64,000 bases of DNA, taken from the NCBI RefSeq assembly GCF_016863635.1, contig NZ_BOPG01000029.1, positions 50,938 through 114,937 of the forward strand, given 5' to 3'. Positions 16,755-25,247 of the stretch are shown here, piece after piece. The stretch comes from Virgisporangium aurantiacum (GTDB lineage: Bacteria; Actinomycetota; Actinomycetes; Mycobacteriales; Micromonosporaceae). The notes under the pieces are model-generated. The model was not told the origin of the DNA. It was given only the letters and a program-made list of their open reading frames with translations, and made no database searches. The position numbers and the translations under genes are program-made. How positions within the stretch are numbered: the stretch's first letter is position 1; each line of letters begins with the position of its first letter.

Positions 16755-18095
16755 ATGGCCTCGGCATCGACATGGGTCCGCGCGAAGTCGAAGGTGCCCG
16801 TGATCGGCGGCACGCTGGCCTACATGCACGACCCGCTGACGTTGATGCGCCAGTTGTACGCCCGCCACGGCCCGGTGGCGCCGGTGCCGATGCCCGGCGC
16901 CACGACCGCGTTCGTGCTGGGCCCGGACGCCTGCGGTGCCGTTCTGCAGAACGGTGACAAGGCCTTCGTCAACGGGTGGACGCTGCTCGTCGGGCCGTTC
17001 TTCCACCGGGGCCTGATGCTGCTCGACGGCGCGGAGCACATGCAGCACCGGCGCATCCTGCTGCAGGCCTTCACCCGGGAACGGATCGAGGGCTACACCG
17101 CGGCGCTGCACCCGGCCGTCGCCCGGGAGCTGGAGTCCTGGCAGGGCGCATCCGGCTTCCGGGCGTACCCGGCGCTGAAGACGCTGACGCTCAACCTCGC
17201 CACCCAGATCTTCATGGGCGGCCACCGGATCGGCGACCCGGCGGAGCTGGACCGGGTCAACCGGGCCTTCATCGACTGCGTGCAGGCGGCCGGTGCGATC
17301 GTGCGCAGGGCGGTTCCGGGCAACAGGTGGTACCGGGCGACGCGGGGGCGCGCGCTCCTGGAACGCTTCCTGACCGACCAGCTGCCGGCGGCCCGCGACG
17401 CGGGCGGGAACGACGTGTTCTCGGTGCTCACCCGCGTCGAGGACGAGGACGGGGCGCGGTTCAGCGACATGGACGTCGTCAACCACATGATCTTCCTGTT
17501 GATGGCGGCGCACGACACGACGACCTCGACCGTGTCGACCGCGATGTACTACCTCGGCCGCGACCCCGAATGGCAGGAACGCGTGCGGGCGGAGGCCCTC
17601 GCGCTCGGGCCCGATCCGACGGTGCGGCAGCTGAACGAGCTGCCCGACCTCGACATGGTGATCAGGGAGTGCCAGCGGCTCGTCGCGCCGGTGCCGGTGG
17701 TCGCGCGGCAGGCCGTCAAGGACACCGAGGTGGCCGGGCGCCCGATCCCCGCCGGTACGCAGACGGCCGTCTGCCTGCAGCTGTCGCACTACCTGCCGGA
17801 GTACTGGACCCGGCCGGAGACCTTCGACCCCGAGCGGTTCTCACCCGCCCGCCGGGAGGACCGCTCGCACCGCTTCGCCTGGGCACCGTTCGGCGGCGGC
17901 GTGCACAAGTGCCTCGGGATGGCGTTCTCCGACATCGAGGTGCGGACCCTGCTGACGCAGCTGCTCACCCGGTTCCGCTGGTCGGTACCGGCCGGCTACG
18001 TCCCACCCATGAGCAACGTGTCGTTGCCCTTCCCCACCGACGGACTACCGGTCGACCTGCGGGCGCTGCCCGCCGTCAGGACAAGGACATCGTGA
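16755..18095 (+). CDS. Cytochrome P450
   Basis: Heme monooxygenase of 446 aa. The I-helix oxygen-binding motif is AAHDTTTS, the K-helix E-x2-R is ECQR and the heme loop FGGGVHKCLG supplies the thiolate ligand C386. The ATG at 16755 has GGAG 6 nt upstream; the TTG at 16743 lacks such support. It overlaps the following SDR by one base. Overall layout (KVPVIGGTLAYMHDPL at the N-terminus) resembles P450s acting on lipids or terpenoids rather than macrolide P450s, but the substrate is not determinable. Confidence 0.93.
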   Translation: MASASTWVRAKSKVPVIGGTLAYMHDPLTLMRQLYARHGPVAPVPMPGATTAFVLGPDACGAVLQNGDKAFVNGWTLLVGPFFHRGLMLLDGAEHMQHRRILLQAFTRERIEGYTAALHPAVARELESWQGASGFRAYPALKTLTLNLATQIFMGGHRIGDPAELDRVNRAFIDCVQAAGAIVRRAVPGNRWYRATRGRALLERFLTDQLPAARDAGGNDVFSVLTRVEDEDGARFSDMDVVNHMIFLLMAAHDTTTSTVSTAMYYLGRDPEWQERVRAEALALGPDPTVRQLNELPDLDMVIRECQRLVAPVPVVARQAVKDTEVAGRPIPAGTQTAVCLQLSHYLPEYWTRPETFDPERFSPARREDRSHRFAWAPFGGGVHKCLGMAFSDIEVRTLLTQLLTRFRWSVPAGYVPPMSNVSLPFPTDGLPVDLRALPAVRTRTS

Positions 18096-18934
18096 TGAGC
18101 CGAGACATCTCCACCCGCACCGTCGTCGTCACCGGCGGCGCCCGCGGCATCGGCCGGGCGACCGCCGAACGCTTCGCCCGCGCGGGCGCCCGGGTGGCCA
18201 TCGGCGACCTGGACGGCGACCTGGCTCACTCGGTCGCGGAAGAACTGGGCGTCGTCGGTGACCGGCTGGACGTGACCGACCCGGAGTCCTGGCGGGCGTT
18301 CCTCGCCGTGGTCGCGGACCTGGGACCGGTGGACGTCCTGGTCAACAACGCCGGGGTGATGCCGTTGGGTGCGGTCCTCGACGAGCCTGCCACGGTGCAG
18401 CACGCGGTGTTCGAGGTCAACGTGCACGGGGTCATCAACGGAACCAAGGCGGTCGTACCGGCCATGGTCGAGCGGGGGAGCGGGCACATCGTCAACGTCG
18501 CCTCGGCGGTCGGTCGGGCCGGTGTCGCCGGTGGCGCGACGTACTCGGCGTCGAAGTTCGCCGTGGTCGGGTTCAGCGAGGCGACGCGGCACGAGTTCCG
18601 ACCGCACGGCGTCGACGTCACCGTCGTGCTGCCGACGATCGTGCAGACCGAACTGTCCGCCGGCGTCCCGTCCGCCAAGGGCGTCAAGCGGGTGACGCCC
18701 GACCAGGTCGCCGCGGTGATCGTCGACGCCGTCCGCAGACCGCGCCCGGAACTGTGGGTACCGACCTGGACCCGGGGGCTCACCAGGACGATGTCGGTGC
18801 TTCCGCTGCGGGTCCGCGAGGGTCTCGCCCGCGCGATGGGTGCCGACCGGGCACTGCTCGACGCCGACCCGACGTCCCGGAAGGCCTACGAGGACCGGGC
18901 GCGTCGCGGGGCCCGGGAGGAGACGCCGAGCTGA
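18095..18934 (+). CDS. Short-chain dehydrogenase/reductase
   Basis: 279-aa classical SDR. The Rossmann motif TGGARGIG occupies residues 13-20, followed by VNNAG and the catalytic Ser and YSASK. The C-terminal extension (about residues 215-279) resembles SDRs partnered with P450s in mycobacterial-type lipid or steroid metabolism. Start and P450 stop overlap (TGATG), so both are co-expressed. The pair could hydroxylate and then oxidise one substrate. Convergent with the TetR gene, gap 3 bp. Confidence 0.93.
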   Translation: MSRDISTRTVVVTGGARGIGRATAERFARAGARVAIGDLDGDLAHSVAEELGVVGDRLDVTDPESWRAFLAVVADLGPVDVLVNNAGVMPLGAVLDEPATVQHAVFEVNVHGVINGTKAVVPAMVERGSGHIVNVASAVGRAGVAGGATYSASKFAVVGFSEATRHEFRPHGVDVTVVLPTIVQTELSAGVPSAKGVKRVTPDQVAAVIVDAVRRPRPELWVPTWTRGLTRTMSVLPLRVREGLARAMGADRALLDADPTSRKAYEDRARRGAREETPS

Positions 18935-18937
18935 CGG

Positions 18938-19606
18938 TCACCCGGCGGGCTGCGAGGCCAGCAGTTGGTCGCGCGCCGCGGGCCATCTCGCCCGGAGCTG
19001 GCGCTCGCTCGTCACCGCGCGCAGCAGCCGGAGACCACGAATGGTGGCCACCGCGGTGTTCACCAGCGGCTTGAAATCCTCGCGGCGGACGAGGTCGGGC
19101 GCCACCCGCTCGGCGGCGTCCGCCAGCGTGCGGGAGACCCGGCGGTCGAACGCGACGAGGTGGGTGCGGAGCTCGCTGTCGGTGTGGGCGGCGGCGAGGA
19201 GCTGCAGGTGCGCGTCGGCCTGTCGTCCGCTGAAGATCTCCCAGAGACTGTCCAGCAGCGCGGCATACTGCGCCCGGACGCTCGCGGCCGTCGGTATCCG
19301 GGTGCTCAGCAGCTCGTCGACCATCTCCTCGGTCAGCTGCAGCAGCGCCTCGATGACCAGGTCGGCCTTGGTGGCGAAGTAGTGCGCCTGCGCCCCCCGG
19401 GTGACGCCCGCACGGGTGCAGACGTCGGCCGTCGTCAGCCGCGCGTATCCCGAGTCCGCCAGGACGTCGATGGTCGCTCTCAGGAGAGCCTTGCGGGTCA
19501 CCTCGCGGCGCTCGGCCTGCGTTCGGCGTGTTCTGACCGCCGCGCCCGCGGCCCGGCCGCTTGCCGCCGGTGCCGCCGCCGATGCTCCCGCCGCGCTCCC
19601 ACCCAT
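18938..19606 (-). CDS. TetR-family transcriptional regulator
   Basis: 222-aa repressor with an Ala-rich leader of about 25 residues. The TetR helix-turn-helix follows (ATIDVLADSGYARLTTADVC, then RGAQAHYFATKADLV). The ligand-binding C-terminal half is variable. Downstream of the XRE-STAND gene on the same strand (9-bp gap) and convergent with the P450-SDR operon, whose promoter carries a suitable dyad at 16667-16692. Regulation of that operon is inferred from position. Confidence 0.9.
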   Translation of the reverse strand: MGGSAAGASAAAPAASGRAAGAAVRTRRTQAERREVTRKALLRATIDVLADSGYARLTTADVCTRAGVTRGAQAHYFATKADLVIEALLQLTEEMVDELLSTRIPTAASVRAQYAALLDSLWEIFSGRQADAHLQLLAAAHTDSELRTHLVAFDRRVSRTLADAAERVAPDLVRREDFKPLVNTAVATIRGLRLLRAVTSERQLRARWPAARDQLLASQPAG

Positions 19607-19615
19607 GGCGAAAAC

Positions 19616-22072
19616 CTACCCGCTCAGGGCGGCGAGGCGGGCCGCCACGGCGTCGGCGGCGGGCATCGACAGCTCGACGTAGAGCCGGTGGGCGCGACGC
19701 AGGAACCGGCGCGCGTCGGGTGCGCCGTCGCGCTCGGCCGCGTCGGCCAGGGCGACCAGGGTGCGGGCCTGCAGCGCCGGCACGTTCTCCCGGGTCCAGT
19801 ACCGCAGCGCGCGGTGCAGCCGCGCCGGAGCCTCGCGCACGCCTTCACGGACCTCGACCTCGCCGAGGCACAGTTCGCACAACGCGAGGCCCCAGTCGTA
19901 CCCGCGGCGGCGGAACACGTCGATGACGTCCGTGAACACCTGCCGCGCCTCGGCGGACCGGGCCGGCTCGCGGGCGAGCGCCTCGCCCCGCACCCGCCGG
20001 CTCTGCGCGGCGCCGATCGCGTCGCCGACCCGGTCGAACAGCGCCGCGGCCCGGGCCGCCGTGCGCTCCGCCTCGCCCGGCCGCCCGTCGGCCAGGAACA
20101 CGCCGGCGAGCCCGCGCCCGACGTACGCCTGCGCGAACAGGTCGCCGCAGCCGCGGGCGACCGTCGACGCCGACCGCAGGGTCCGCACCGCCGCCGCGAC
20201 GTCGCCGCGTTCCCGGCGCACGAAGCCGAGGCTCGACAACGCGATCGCCCGGTTGGCCGGAAGGCCGACGTCCGCGAGGCCGTCGGCCGCCGCCCGGAGT
20301 TCGGCCTCCGCGTCGGGCAGCCGCCCGGCGAGCCCGAGCGCGAACCCGAGGTCCTTGCCGGCCAGCGCCCCCTCGCGACGATCGGACACCTCGGTCGCCA
20401 GGTCCTTCGCCTGCCGCAGCGTCGACATCGCCCGGTCGAGGTCGCCGAGCTCGACCAGCGCCGCGCCGAGCGACCGCAGCATGGCCGCCGTACCGGTCCG
20501 GTCACCGGCGGACCGGCAGCCGGCCAGCGCCGCCTCGGACACGCGCCGCCAGTCGTCGTAGTAGGCGCAGAACTCGAAGAAGTCGGCACCGCGCCCCGCC
20601 AGGCGCCGCGCGTGGTCGGTCAGCCCGGCGTCGACGCAGGCCGGCACGAGGGCGACGAGCGCCTCGCGCTCGGCCTCGAACCACGCCACGGGACGCGGGA
20701 CCTCCGGGCCGGCGGGCTCGTGGTGGTCGTCCAGGTGGAAGTGCTCGCAGTGCAGGGCGGCGCTGGCCGACCTGGCCCGGGTCAGCCAGCCGCCCGCCGC
20801 CCGGGCCAGCGCGGTGGTCCACTGTGGACCGTCCACTGTGGACTCCCGGCACTCGCGGGCGAACAGGCGGCTGACGTCGTGGAACCGGTACCGGGGCTGG
20901 CCGGCCTGGTCCGGGCCGGTCGGGTCGACCAGCCGGGAGTCGACCAGCTCCTCCAGGGCGGCGGTACCGGCCGACGGGGCGCAGTCGAGCAGCGCCGCGA
21001 CGGTCCACTCCGGAAACGACCGCACGGGCAGCGCGCCGAGCAGCGCGAACGCCCGCCCGGCCGGCGCGCCCAGGCCGCGCCACACGAACCGGAGCCCGGT
21101 CCGGACGGCGAGGTCGCCGTGCCGCAGCTCGTCGAGGCGGCCGCGCTCGTCGGCCAGGCGTTCGTTGAGGATGCCGAGCGTCCACTGTGGACGGGCGGCG
21201 AGTTTCGCGCCGGCGACCCGCACCGCCAGCGGCAGCCCGCCGCACACCTCGACGAGCGCCGCCGCGGCCGCCGGTTCGGCCGCTACCCGGGCGGCACCGG
21301 CCACCCGGCCCAGCAGGTCGACGGCCACCGGCCCGGCCAGCGGGCCCAGGTCGACCGCGGCGACGCCGGGCAGCCCGGTCAACGGCAGCCGGCTGGTGAC
21401 GACCGCGGCCGCGGCACCCGCCGGCAGCATCGGGACGACCTGGGTGTGGCTGACCGCGTCGTCGAGCAGGATCAGGATCCGGCGGCCGGCGAGCCGGCTG
21501 CGGAAGAGGGTGGCGCGGGCGTCGAGCCCGGCGGGCAGCGCCGACCCGTCGACGTCGAGGTCGCGGAGCAGGTCGGCGAGCACGTCGGCGGGGTCGACCG
21601 GGTCACCGGCCGGATCGCGGAGGACGGCGAAGAGCTGGCCGTCCGGGAACGCGTCGGCGACCCGGTTTCCGACGTGGACGGCCAGGGCCGTCTTCCCCAC
21701 GCCGGGCGGCCCGGAGACCACGACCACCCGGGCATCGCGCAGGGCCGCCTCGATCTCGGCCAGCTCCCCGGTGCGCCCGACGAAGTCGGGCAGGTCGGCG
21801 GGGAGCTGGTGCGGGGCGGGCACCGCGGGCGGCGCCGGGGTGCGGCGGGGCCGGTACCGGGCGGTGCCCGCCCGGACGAACTCGTCGCGGACGCCACCGG
21901 TGAGGTCGAGCGCCGCCGCGAGCCGCTCCACGCTGCTCGGACGCGGCGTGCGACCGTGCTCCAGTTCCCGCACCGACCGGGCGCTGACACCGGCCCGGTC
22001 GGCCAGCGCCTCCTGGGTCAGCCGGCCCGCCAGCCGGTACCGACGCAGCAGATCGGCGAATGTCGCTGGCAC
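19616..22072 (-). CDS. XRE-type HTH regulator with NB-ARC/STAND ATPase and TPR repeats
   Basis: 818-aa signal-integrating regulator. The N-terminal XRE HTH spans about residues 5-60 (TQEALADRAGVSARSVRELE). An NB-ARC NTPase follows with P-loop GPPGVGKT at 121-128, Walker B ILILLDD and GGLPLAV. The C-terminal half consists of TPR-like helical repeats (LGAALVELGDLDRAMSTLRQ). Such proteins in actinomycetes act as ATP-dependent switches for secondary metabolism. It is transcribed divergently from the Cys-rich peptide operon starting at 22194 and is a plausible controller of it. Contains three copies of a GTCCACTGTGGAC palindrome. Confidence 0.88.
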   Translation of the reverse strand: MPATFADLLRRYRLAGRLTQEALADRAGVSARSVRELEHGRTPRPSSVERLAAALDLTGGVRDEFVRAGTARYRPRRTPAPPAVPAPHQLPADLPDFVGRTGELAEIEAALRDARVVVVSGPPGVGKTALAVHVGNRVADAFPDGQLFAVLRDPAGDPVDPADVLADLLRDLDVDGSALPAGLDARATLFRSRLAGRRILILLDDAVSHTQVVPMLPAGAAAAVVTSRLPLTGLPGVAAVDLGPLAGPVAVDLLGRVAGAARVAAEPAAAAALVEVCGGLPLAVRVAGAKLAARPQWTLGILNERLADERGRLDELRHGDLAVRTGLRFVWRGLGAPAGRAFALLGALPVRSFPEWTVAALLDCAPSAGTAALEELVDSRLVDPTGPDQAGQPRYRFHDVSRLFARECRESTVDGPQWTTALARAAGGWLTRARSASAALHCEHFHLDDHHEPAGPEVPRPVAWFEAEREALVALVPACVDAGLTDHARRLAGRGADFFEFCAYYDDWRRVSEAALAGCRSAGDRTGTAAMLRSLGAALVELGDLDRAMSTLRQAKDLATEVSDRREGALAGKDLGFALGLAGRLPDAEAELRAAADGLADVGLPANRAIALSSLGFVRRERGDVAAAVRTLRSASTVARGCGDLFAQAYVGRGLAGVFLADGRPGEAERTAARAAALFDRVGDAIGAAQSRRVRGEALAREPARSAEARQVFTDVIDVFRRRGYDWGLALCELCLGEVEVREGVREAPARLHRALRYWTRENVPALQARTLVALADAAERDGAPDARRFLRRAHRLYVELSMPAADAVAARLAALSG
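20817..20843. repeat. Tandem GTCCACTGTGGAC palindromes
   Basis: Two copies of the 13-bp palindrome at 20817-20829 and 20831-20843 inside the STAND gene. Further copies are at 21180-21192 and, with the centre base changed, at 57614-57626 in an unrelated gene. They are translated, so they are tolerated by the coding sequence. Confidence 0.6.
21180..21192. repeat. GTCCACTGTGGAC palindrome, third copy
   Basis: Exact copy of the element at 20817-20843, again within the STAND regulator gene. Confidence 0.6.
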
Positions 22073-22154
22073 GATCGGGACGCTACCGGACGCACCTGAA
22101 CGTCCCCTCCAACGTCCTGGTGCCGCCCCGGTCGAGGGCCTTCGATGGAGCCGT

Positions 22155-22174
22155 CCGGCCGCGCCTGCGGCCGG
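22155..22174 (+). promoter_or_regulatory. Leader hairpin of peptide operon
   Basis: CCGGCCGC, a GCCT loop and GCGGCCGG form a perfect 8-bp stem that ends 6 nt before the GGGAGG ribosome-binding site of the Cys-rich peptide gene. It could modulate translation or act as an operator in the divergent 121-bp promoter region. Confidence 0.4.
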
Positions 22175-22193
22175 CGGTCACGGGAGGATCCAC

Positions 22194-22388
22194 ATGACGG
22201 CAACCATCATGGCGTTGTCCGACCGCCTGCTCGGCCTGGTCGTGCCGAAGGCGACGGCGCAGGCCCGCTCCTGCAGTTGGGTGTGGTGCTACTGCTCCGG
22301 CATCTGGGGCGTGTACCGCAACTGCTGCTACAGCGGCGGCAACTACACCTGCGGACCGTGCGTGCCGAAGAACAAGTACGAGTGCTGA
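22194..22388 (+). CDS. Cys-rich precursor peptide 1
   Basis: 64-aa peptide in two parts. A 24-residue leader ends RLLGLVVPKATAQA. A core contains eight cysteines (C27, C32, C34, C44, C45, C53, C56, C64) and several Trp and Tyr. A strong GGGAGG site lies 6 nt before ATG 22194. The leader's RLLG-x2-VPK-x2-AQA recurs in the second peptide at 44544-44756, while the cores differ, as in precursors sharing a maturation or export apparatus. AQA is also a good signal-peptidase I site. Immediately downstream are a membrane thioredoxin and an ABC exporter. Final structure (disulfides, thioethers or other) and activity are unknown. Confidence 0.8.
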   Translation: MTATIMALSDRLLGLVVPKATAQARSCSWVWCYCSGIWGVYRNCCYSGGNYTCGPCVPKNKYEC

Positions 22389-22392
22389 ACCG

Positions 22393-22962
22393 ATGCCCTA
22401 CCTGGTCGTGTCCGTCGCCCTGTTCGGGCTGCTGACCGCCGTCAACCTGCTGCTCACCATCGGTGTGGTGCGCCGGTTGCGGGAGCAGACCACCGAGCTC
22501 GCCGACCTGCGTAGCCGCGCGCCGTTGGATCCGATGGGCGGCGGGACCAGCCTCCCGGTCGGTGCGACCGTCGCGCCGTTCGAGGCGGCCACCGTCGACG
22601 GGCGTACCGTCGCCCTCGCCTCGTTCGGCGAGCGGCCGCTGATCGGGTTCTTCTCCCCGTCCTGCACGCCGTGCGGGGAGCGGCTGCCCGGGTTCGTCCG
22701 GCACGCCGCCGGCCGGCCCGGCGGGCGCGACACCGTGCTCGCCGTCGTCGCCGGCGGGGGCGGGGACGACGGCTACGTCAGGGACCTCGACGCCGTGGCC
22801 ACGGTCGTCGTGGAACCGGAACTGGGTCCGGTGCAGAAGGCGTTCGGCGTCACCGGATACCCGTCGTTCCTGCTCGTCCGGGACGGCGCGATCGAGGTCA
22901 CCGACCACGACCTCGCCCCGGTCCTCGAGCGCGACACCGCCGTCGCGTCCGCGGCCGGTTGA
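22393..22962 (+). CDS. MauD/TlpA-like membrane-anchored thioredoxin
   Basis: 189-aa redoxin with one N-terminal transmembrane helix (VVSVALFGLLTAVNLLLTI) and an extracytoplasmic thioredoxin fold. The active site is C-T-P-C in FFSPSCTPCGERLPG and the cis-Pro loop is VTGYPSF. Closest family by layout is MauD/TlpA, which handles disulfides of exported Cys-rich proteins such as the MauA subunit. Starts 4 nt after the peptide stop and overlaps the ABC gene by 4 nt. Most likely role here: disulfide formation or isomerisation in the peptide encoded just upstream. Confidence 0.85.
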   Translation: MPYLVVSVALFGLLTAVNLLLTIGVVRRLREQTTELADLRSRAPLDPMGGGTSLPVGATVAPFEAATVDGRTVALASFGERPLIGFFSPSCTPCGERLPGFVRHAAGRPGGRDTVLAVVAGGGGDDGYVRDLDAVATVVVEPELGPVQKAFGVTGYPSFLLVRDGAIEVTDHDLAPVLERDTAVASAAG

Positions 22963-24764
22963 CCACGCGGGCCGGGCGCGCGCTCGGGCTCGCCGCGCGG
23001 GCCGCGCCCGGGCACGTGACCGGGTATCTGCTGGTGTCGATCGCCGGCGCGGGCGGGCCGCTGGCCACCGCCTGGCTGATGAAGGCCGTCATCGACCGGG
23101 TCGTCGCCGGACACGTCCCGTGGACCGCGACGGCGCTGCTCGCGGTCGCCGGTGTCGTCACCGCGCTGGTGCCGCACGCCATCCGGTACCTGCGCACCGG
23201 GACCGGCCGGCGCACCCGGCTCGCGGCGACCGGCGAGCTGTACGCGGTTGTCAACCGCTTCGTCGGCCTGCGCCCGTTCGAGGATCCGGAGTTCCTCGAC
23301 CATCTGCAGGTCGCCCGCACGTCCGGAACCGGTGCGCCGGTCACGGTCGTCGACTCCGGGCTCGGTGTGGTGCGCGGCGCGCTCATGATCGCCGGGTTCG
23401 CCGGCACGCTGCTCCTGCTCGGGCCGTGGATCGCGGTGGCGGTGCTGCTCAGCGCCGTCCCCTCGGTCCATGCCGAACTGGCGCTGAGCCGGCGCCGCGC
23501 GGCGATGGTGGCCCGCGTCGGCCGGGCGCAGCGCCGCGAGATGTTCTATTCCAACCTCCTCGTCGACGTCGACACCGCGAAGGAGGTGCGGTTGTTCGGC
23601 GCCGGCGGGTTCCTGTTCGGGCGGATGCTGGCCGAGTTGCGCGCCATCGACACGGAGAACCGCCGGGTCGACCGGCGCGAGCTGGTCGTGCAGGGTCTGC
23701 TGGCGGTGGCCGGCGCGTTGGTCGCCGGCGGTCTGCTGCTGTTCGCGGTTCGGGGGACCGCGACCGGTGCGCTGACCGTCGGCGACGTCGCGCTCGTGGT
23801 CGCCGCCGTCGCCGCGGTGCAGACGGCCCTCGGCGGGCTGGTCACCGACCTGGTGACCGCGCACCAGGGGCTGCTGCTGTTCGGGCACTGGACCGCGGTC
23901 GTCGACGCCGGGTCCGACCTGCCGGTGCGGCCGGACCCGGCGCCGGCGCCGCTGCTGCGGACCGGCATCGAGCTGCGCGACGTGTGGTTCCGGTACGCCG
24001 ACGACCAGCCGTGGGTGCTGCGCGGTGTCGACCTGACACTCGCCGCCGGCCGCACCACGGCGGTGGTCGGCCTCAACGGCGCCGGCAAGAGCACGCTCGT
24101 CAAGCTGCTCTGCCGGCTGTACGACCCGGTGCGCGGGGCGGTGCTGTGGGACGGCGTCGACATCCGTCAGCTCGACCCGACCGACCTGCGGGCTCGGATA
24201 CGCGCCGTGTTCCAGGACGCCGTCGCCTACGACCTGACCGCGCACGAGAACGTCGCGATCGGCGACGTGCCGACGGACCCCGACCGCGGGCGCGTCGAGG
24301 AGGCGGCGCGGGCGGCGGGCGTCGACGCGACCCTCGCCGGGCTTGCCGCCGGCTACGACACACCGCTCACGAGGATCCTGCTGCCCGACGCCGGGTTCGA
24401 CGCCCTGTCTGAGAGGGCGCTGTCCGGGGTGACGCTGTCCGGCGGCCAGTGGCAGCGCGTCGCCATCGCGCGCGGCGTCGTCCGCGACCGGCCCGACCTT
24501 CTCATCCTCGACGAACCCAGCTCCGCCCTCGACGCCGAGGCGGAGCACGAGGTGCACCGGCGGCTGCGGGCCCTGCGCCGGGGCCGCACGTCGCTGCTCA
24601 TCTCGCACCGGCTCGGTGTGGTGCGCGAAGCCGACGTCATCGTCGTCATCCGGGACGGCCGCGTCGCCGAGCGCGGCAGCCATGACGGCCTGATGGCCGA
24701 CGGCGGCACCTACGCGCACCTGTTCGACCTGCAGGCGGCCGGATACCGGGAGGTGCTCACGTGA
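22959..24764 (+). CDS. ABC exporter, fused permease and ATPase
   Basis: 601-aa half-transporter with six transmembrane helices followed by an ATPase. Walker A VVGLNGAGKST lies near residue 370, the signature LSGGQWQRVAIAR near 493, Walker B LLILDEPSSALD after it, then the H-loop SHRLGVV. The TTG start overlaps the redoxin stop (TTGA), indicating coupling. No C39 peptidase domain is present, so leader removal must be done by another enzyme; an S26 peptidase sits beside the second peptide. Probable substrate is the Cys-rich peptide of the same operon. Confidence 0.9.
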   Translation: MTTRAGRALGLAARAAPGHVTGYLLVSIAGAGGPLATAWLMKAVIDRVVAGHVPWTATALLAVAGVVTALVPHAIRYLRTGTGRRTRLAATGELYAVVNRFVGLRPFEDPEFLDHLQVARTSGTGAPVTVVDSGLGVVRGALMIAGFAGTLLLLGPWIAVAVLLSAVPSVHAELALSRRRAAMVARVGRAQRREMFYSNLLVDVDTAKEVRLFGAGGFLFGRMLAELRAIDTENRRVDRRELVVQGLLAVAGALVAGGLLLFAVRGTATGALTVGDVALVVAAVAAVQTALGGLVTDLVTAHQGLLLFGHWTAVVDAGSDLPVRPDPAPAPLLRTGIELRDVWFRYADDQPWVLRGVDLTLAAGRTTAVVGLNGAGKSTLVKLLCRLYDPVRGAVLWDGVDIRQLDPTDLRARIRAVFQDAVAYDLTAHENVAIGDVPTDPDRGRVEEAARAAGVDATLAGLAAGYDTPLTRILLPDAGFDALSERALSGVTLSGGQWQRVAIARGVVRDRPDLLILDEPSSALDAEAEHEVHRRLRALRRGRTSLLISHRLGVVREADVIVVIRDGRVAERGSHDGLMADGGTYAHLFDLQAAGYREVLT

Positions 24765-24957
24765 CAGGGCTTGTCGTCGGGGCCGGTGCGTCCGCTGTGG
24801 TCGGCCTGGGCCGAGCGGGCCGCGCGGAGGCCGTCAAGGCCGAGGTTTTACGGCCGATCGTCCACAAACTGACAGCCGAAGTTGCTTGTTCCGGTGCGCC
24901 GACACGAATGTATGCTCCGCTGGCGCTTCGCAGACAACAGGCAATGGAGCGGTATAC

Positions 24958-25227
24958 GTGGAAACTCAGGTACGCACGGAACTGTTCGACTTCGTCGTCG
25001 ACAACTATCTATTCGGTGACCTGTCGAGGGCCCCCCGCGACGAGGACTCCCTTGTGGAGGACGGCATCATCGACTCGACCGGTGTCCTCGAGCTGGTCGA
25101 GTTCCTCGAATCGCACTTCGGCATCGAGGTCACCGAGATGGAGACCGTGCCGGAGAACCTCGGCAGTATTTCCAGTCTGACCAAGTTCGTGCTGGGCAAG
25201 AAGGCCGGCAACGGATCGGGTCAGTAG
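24958..25227 (+). CDS. Acyl carrier protein
   Basis: 89-aa ACP-type protein. Residues IIDSTGVLELV place the phosphopantetheine-accepting serine at S40, and the acidic helix II (FLESHFGIEV) is typical. The GTG at 24958 has GGAG 8 nt upstream. No KS or AT domains follow. Instead the operon carries a hydrolase, a holo-ACP synthase and amide-forming ATP-pyrophosphatases, suggesting the ACP carries a small acyl or aminoacyl group rather than acting in fatty-acid synthesis. The 193-bp gap upstream has only a weak -10-like TATGCT at 24911-24916. Confidence 0.88.
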   Translation: METQVRTELFDFVVDNYLFGDLSRAPRDEDSLVEDGIIDSTGVLELVEFLESHFGIEVTEMETVPENLGSISSLTKFVLGKKAGNGSGQ

Positions 25228-25247
25228 GCCGCTCCGCCGTTTCGAGA

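Noticed and set aside
18965..22099. Long + strand frame opposite TetR and STAND genes
   Set aside because: Arg/Gly/Ala-rich antisense reading caused by GC-rich third positions; no start signal or domain.
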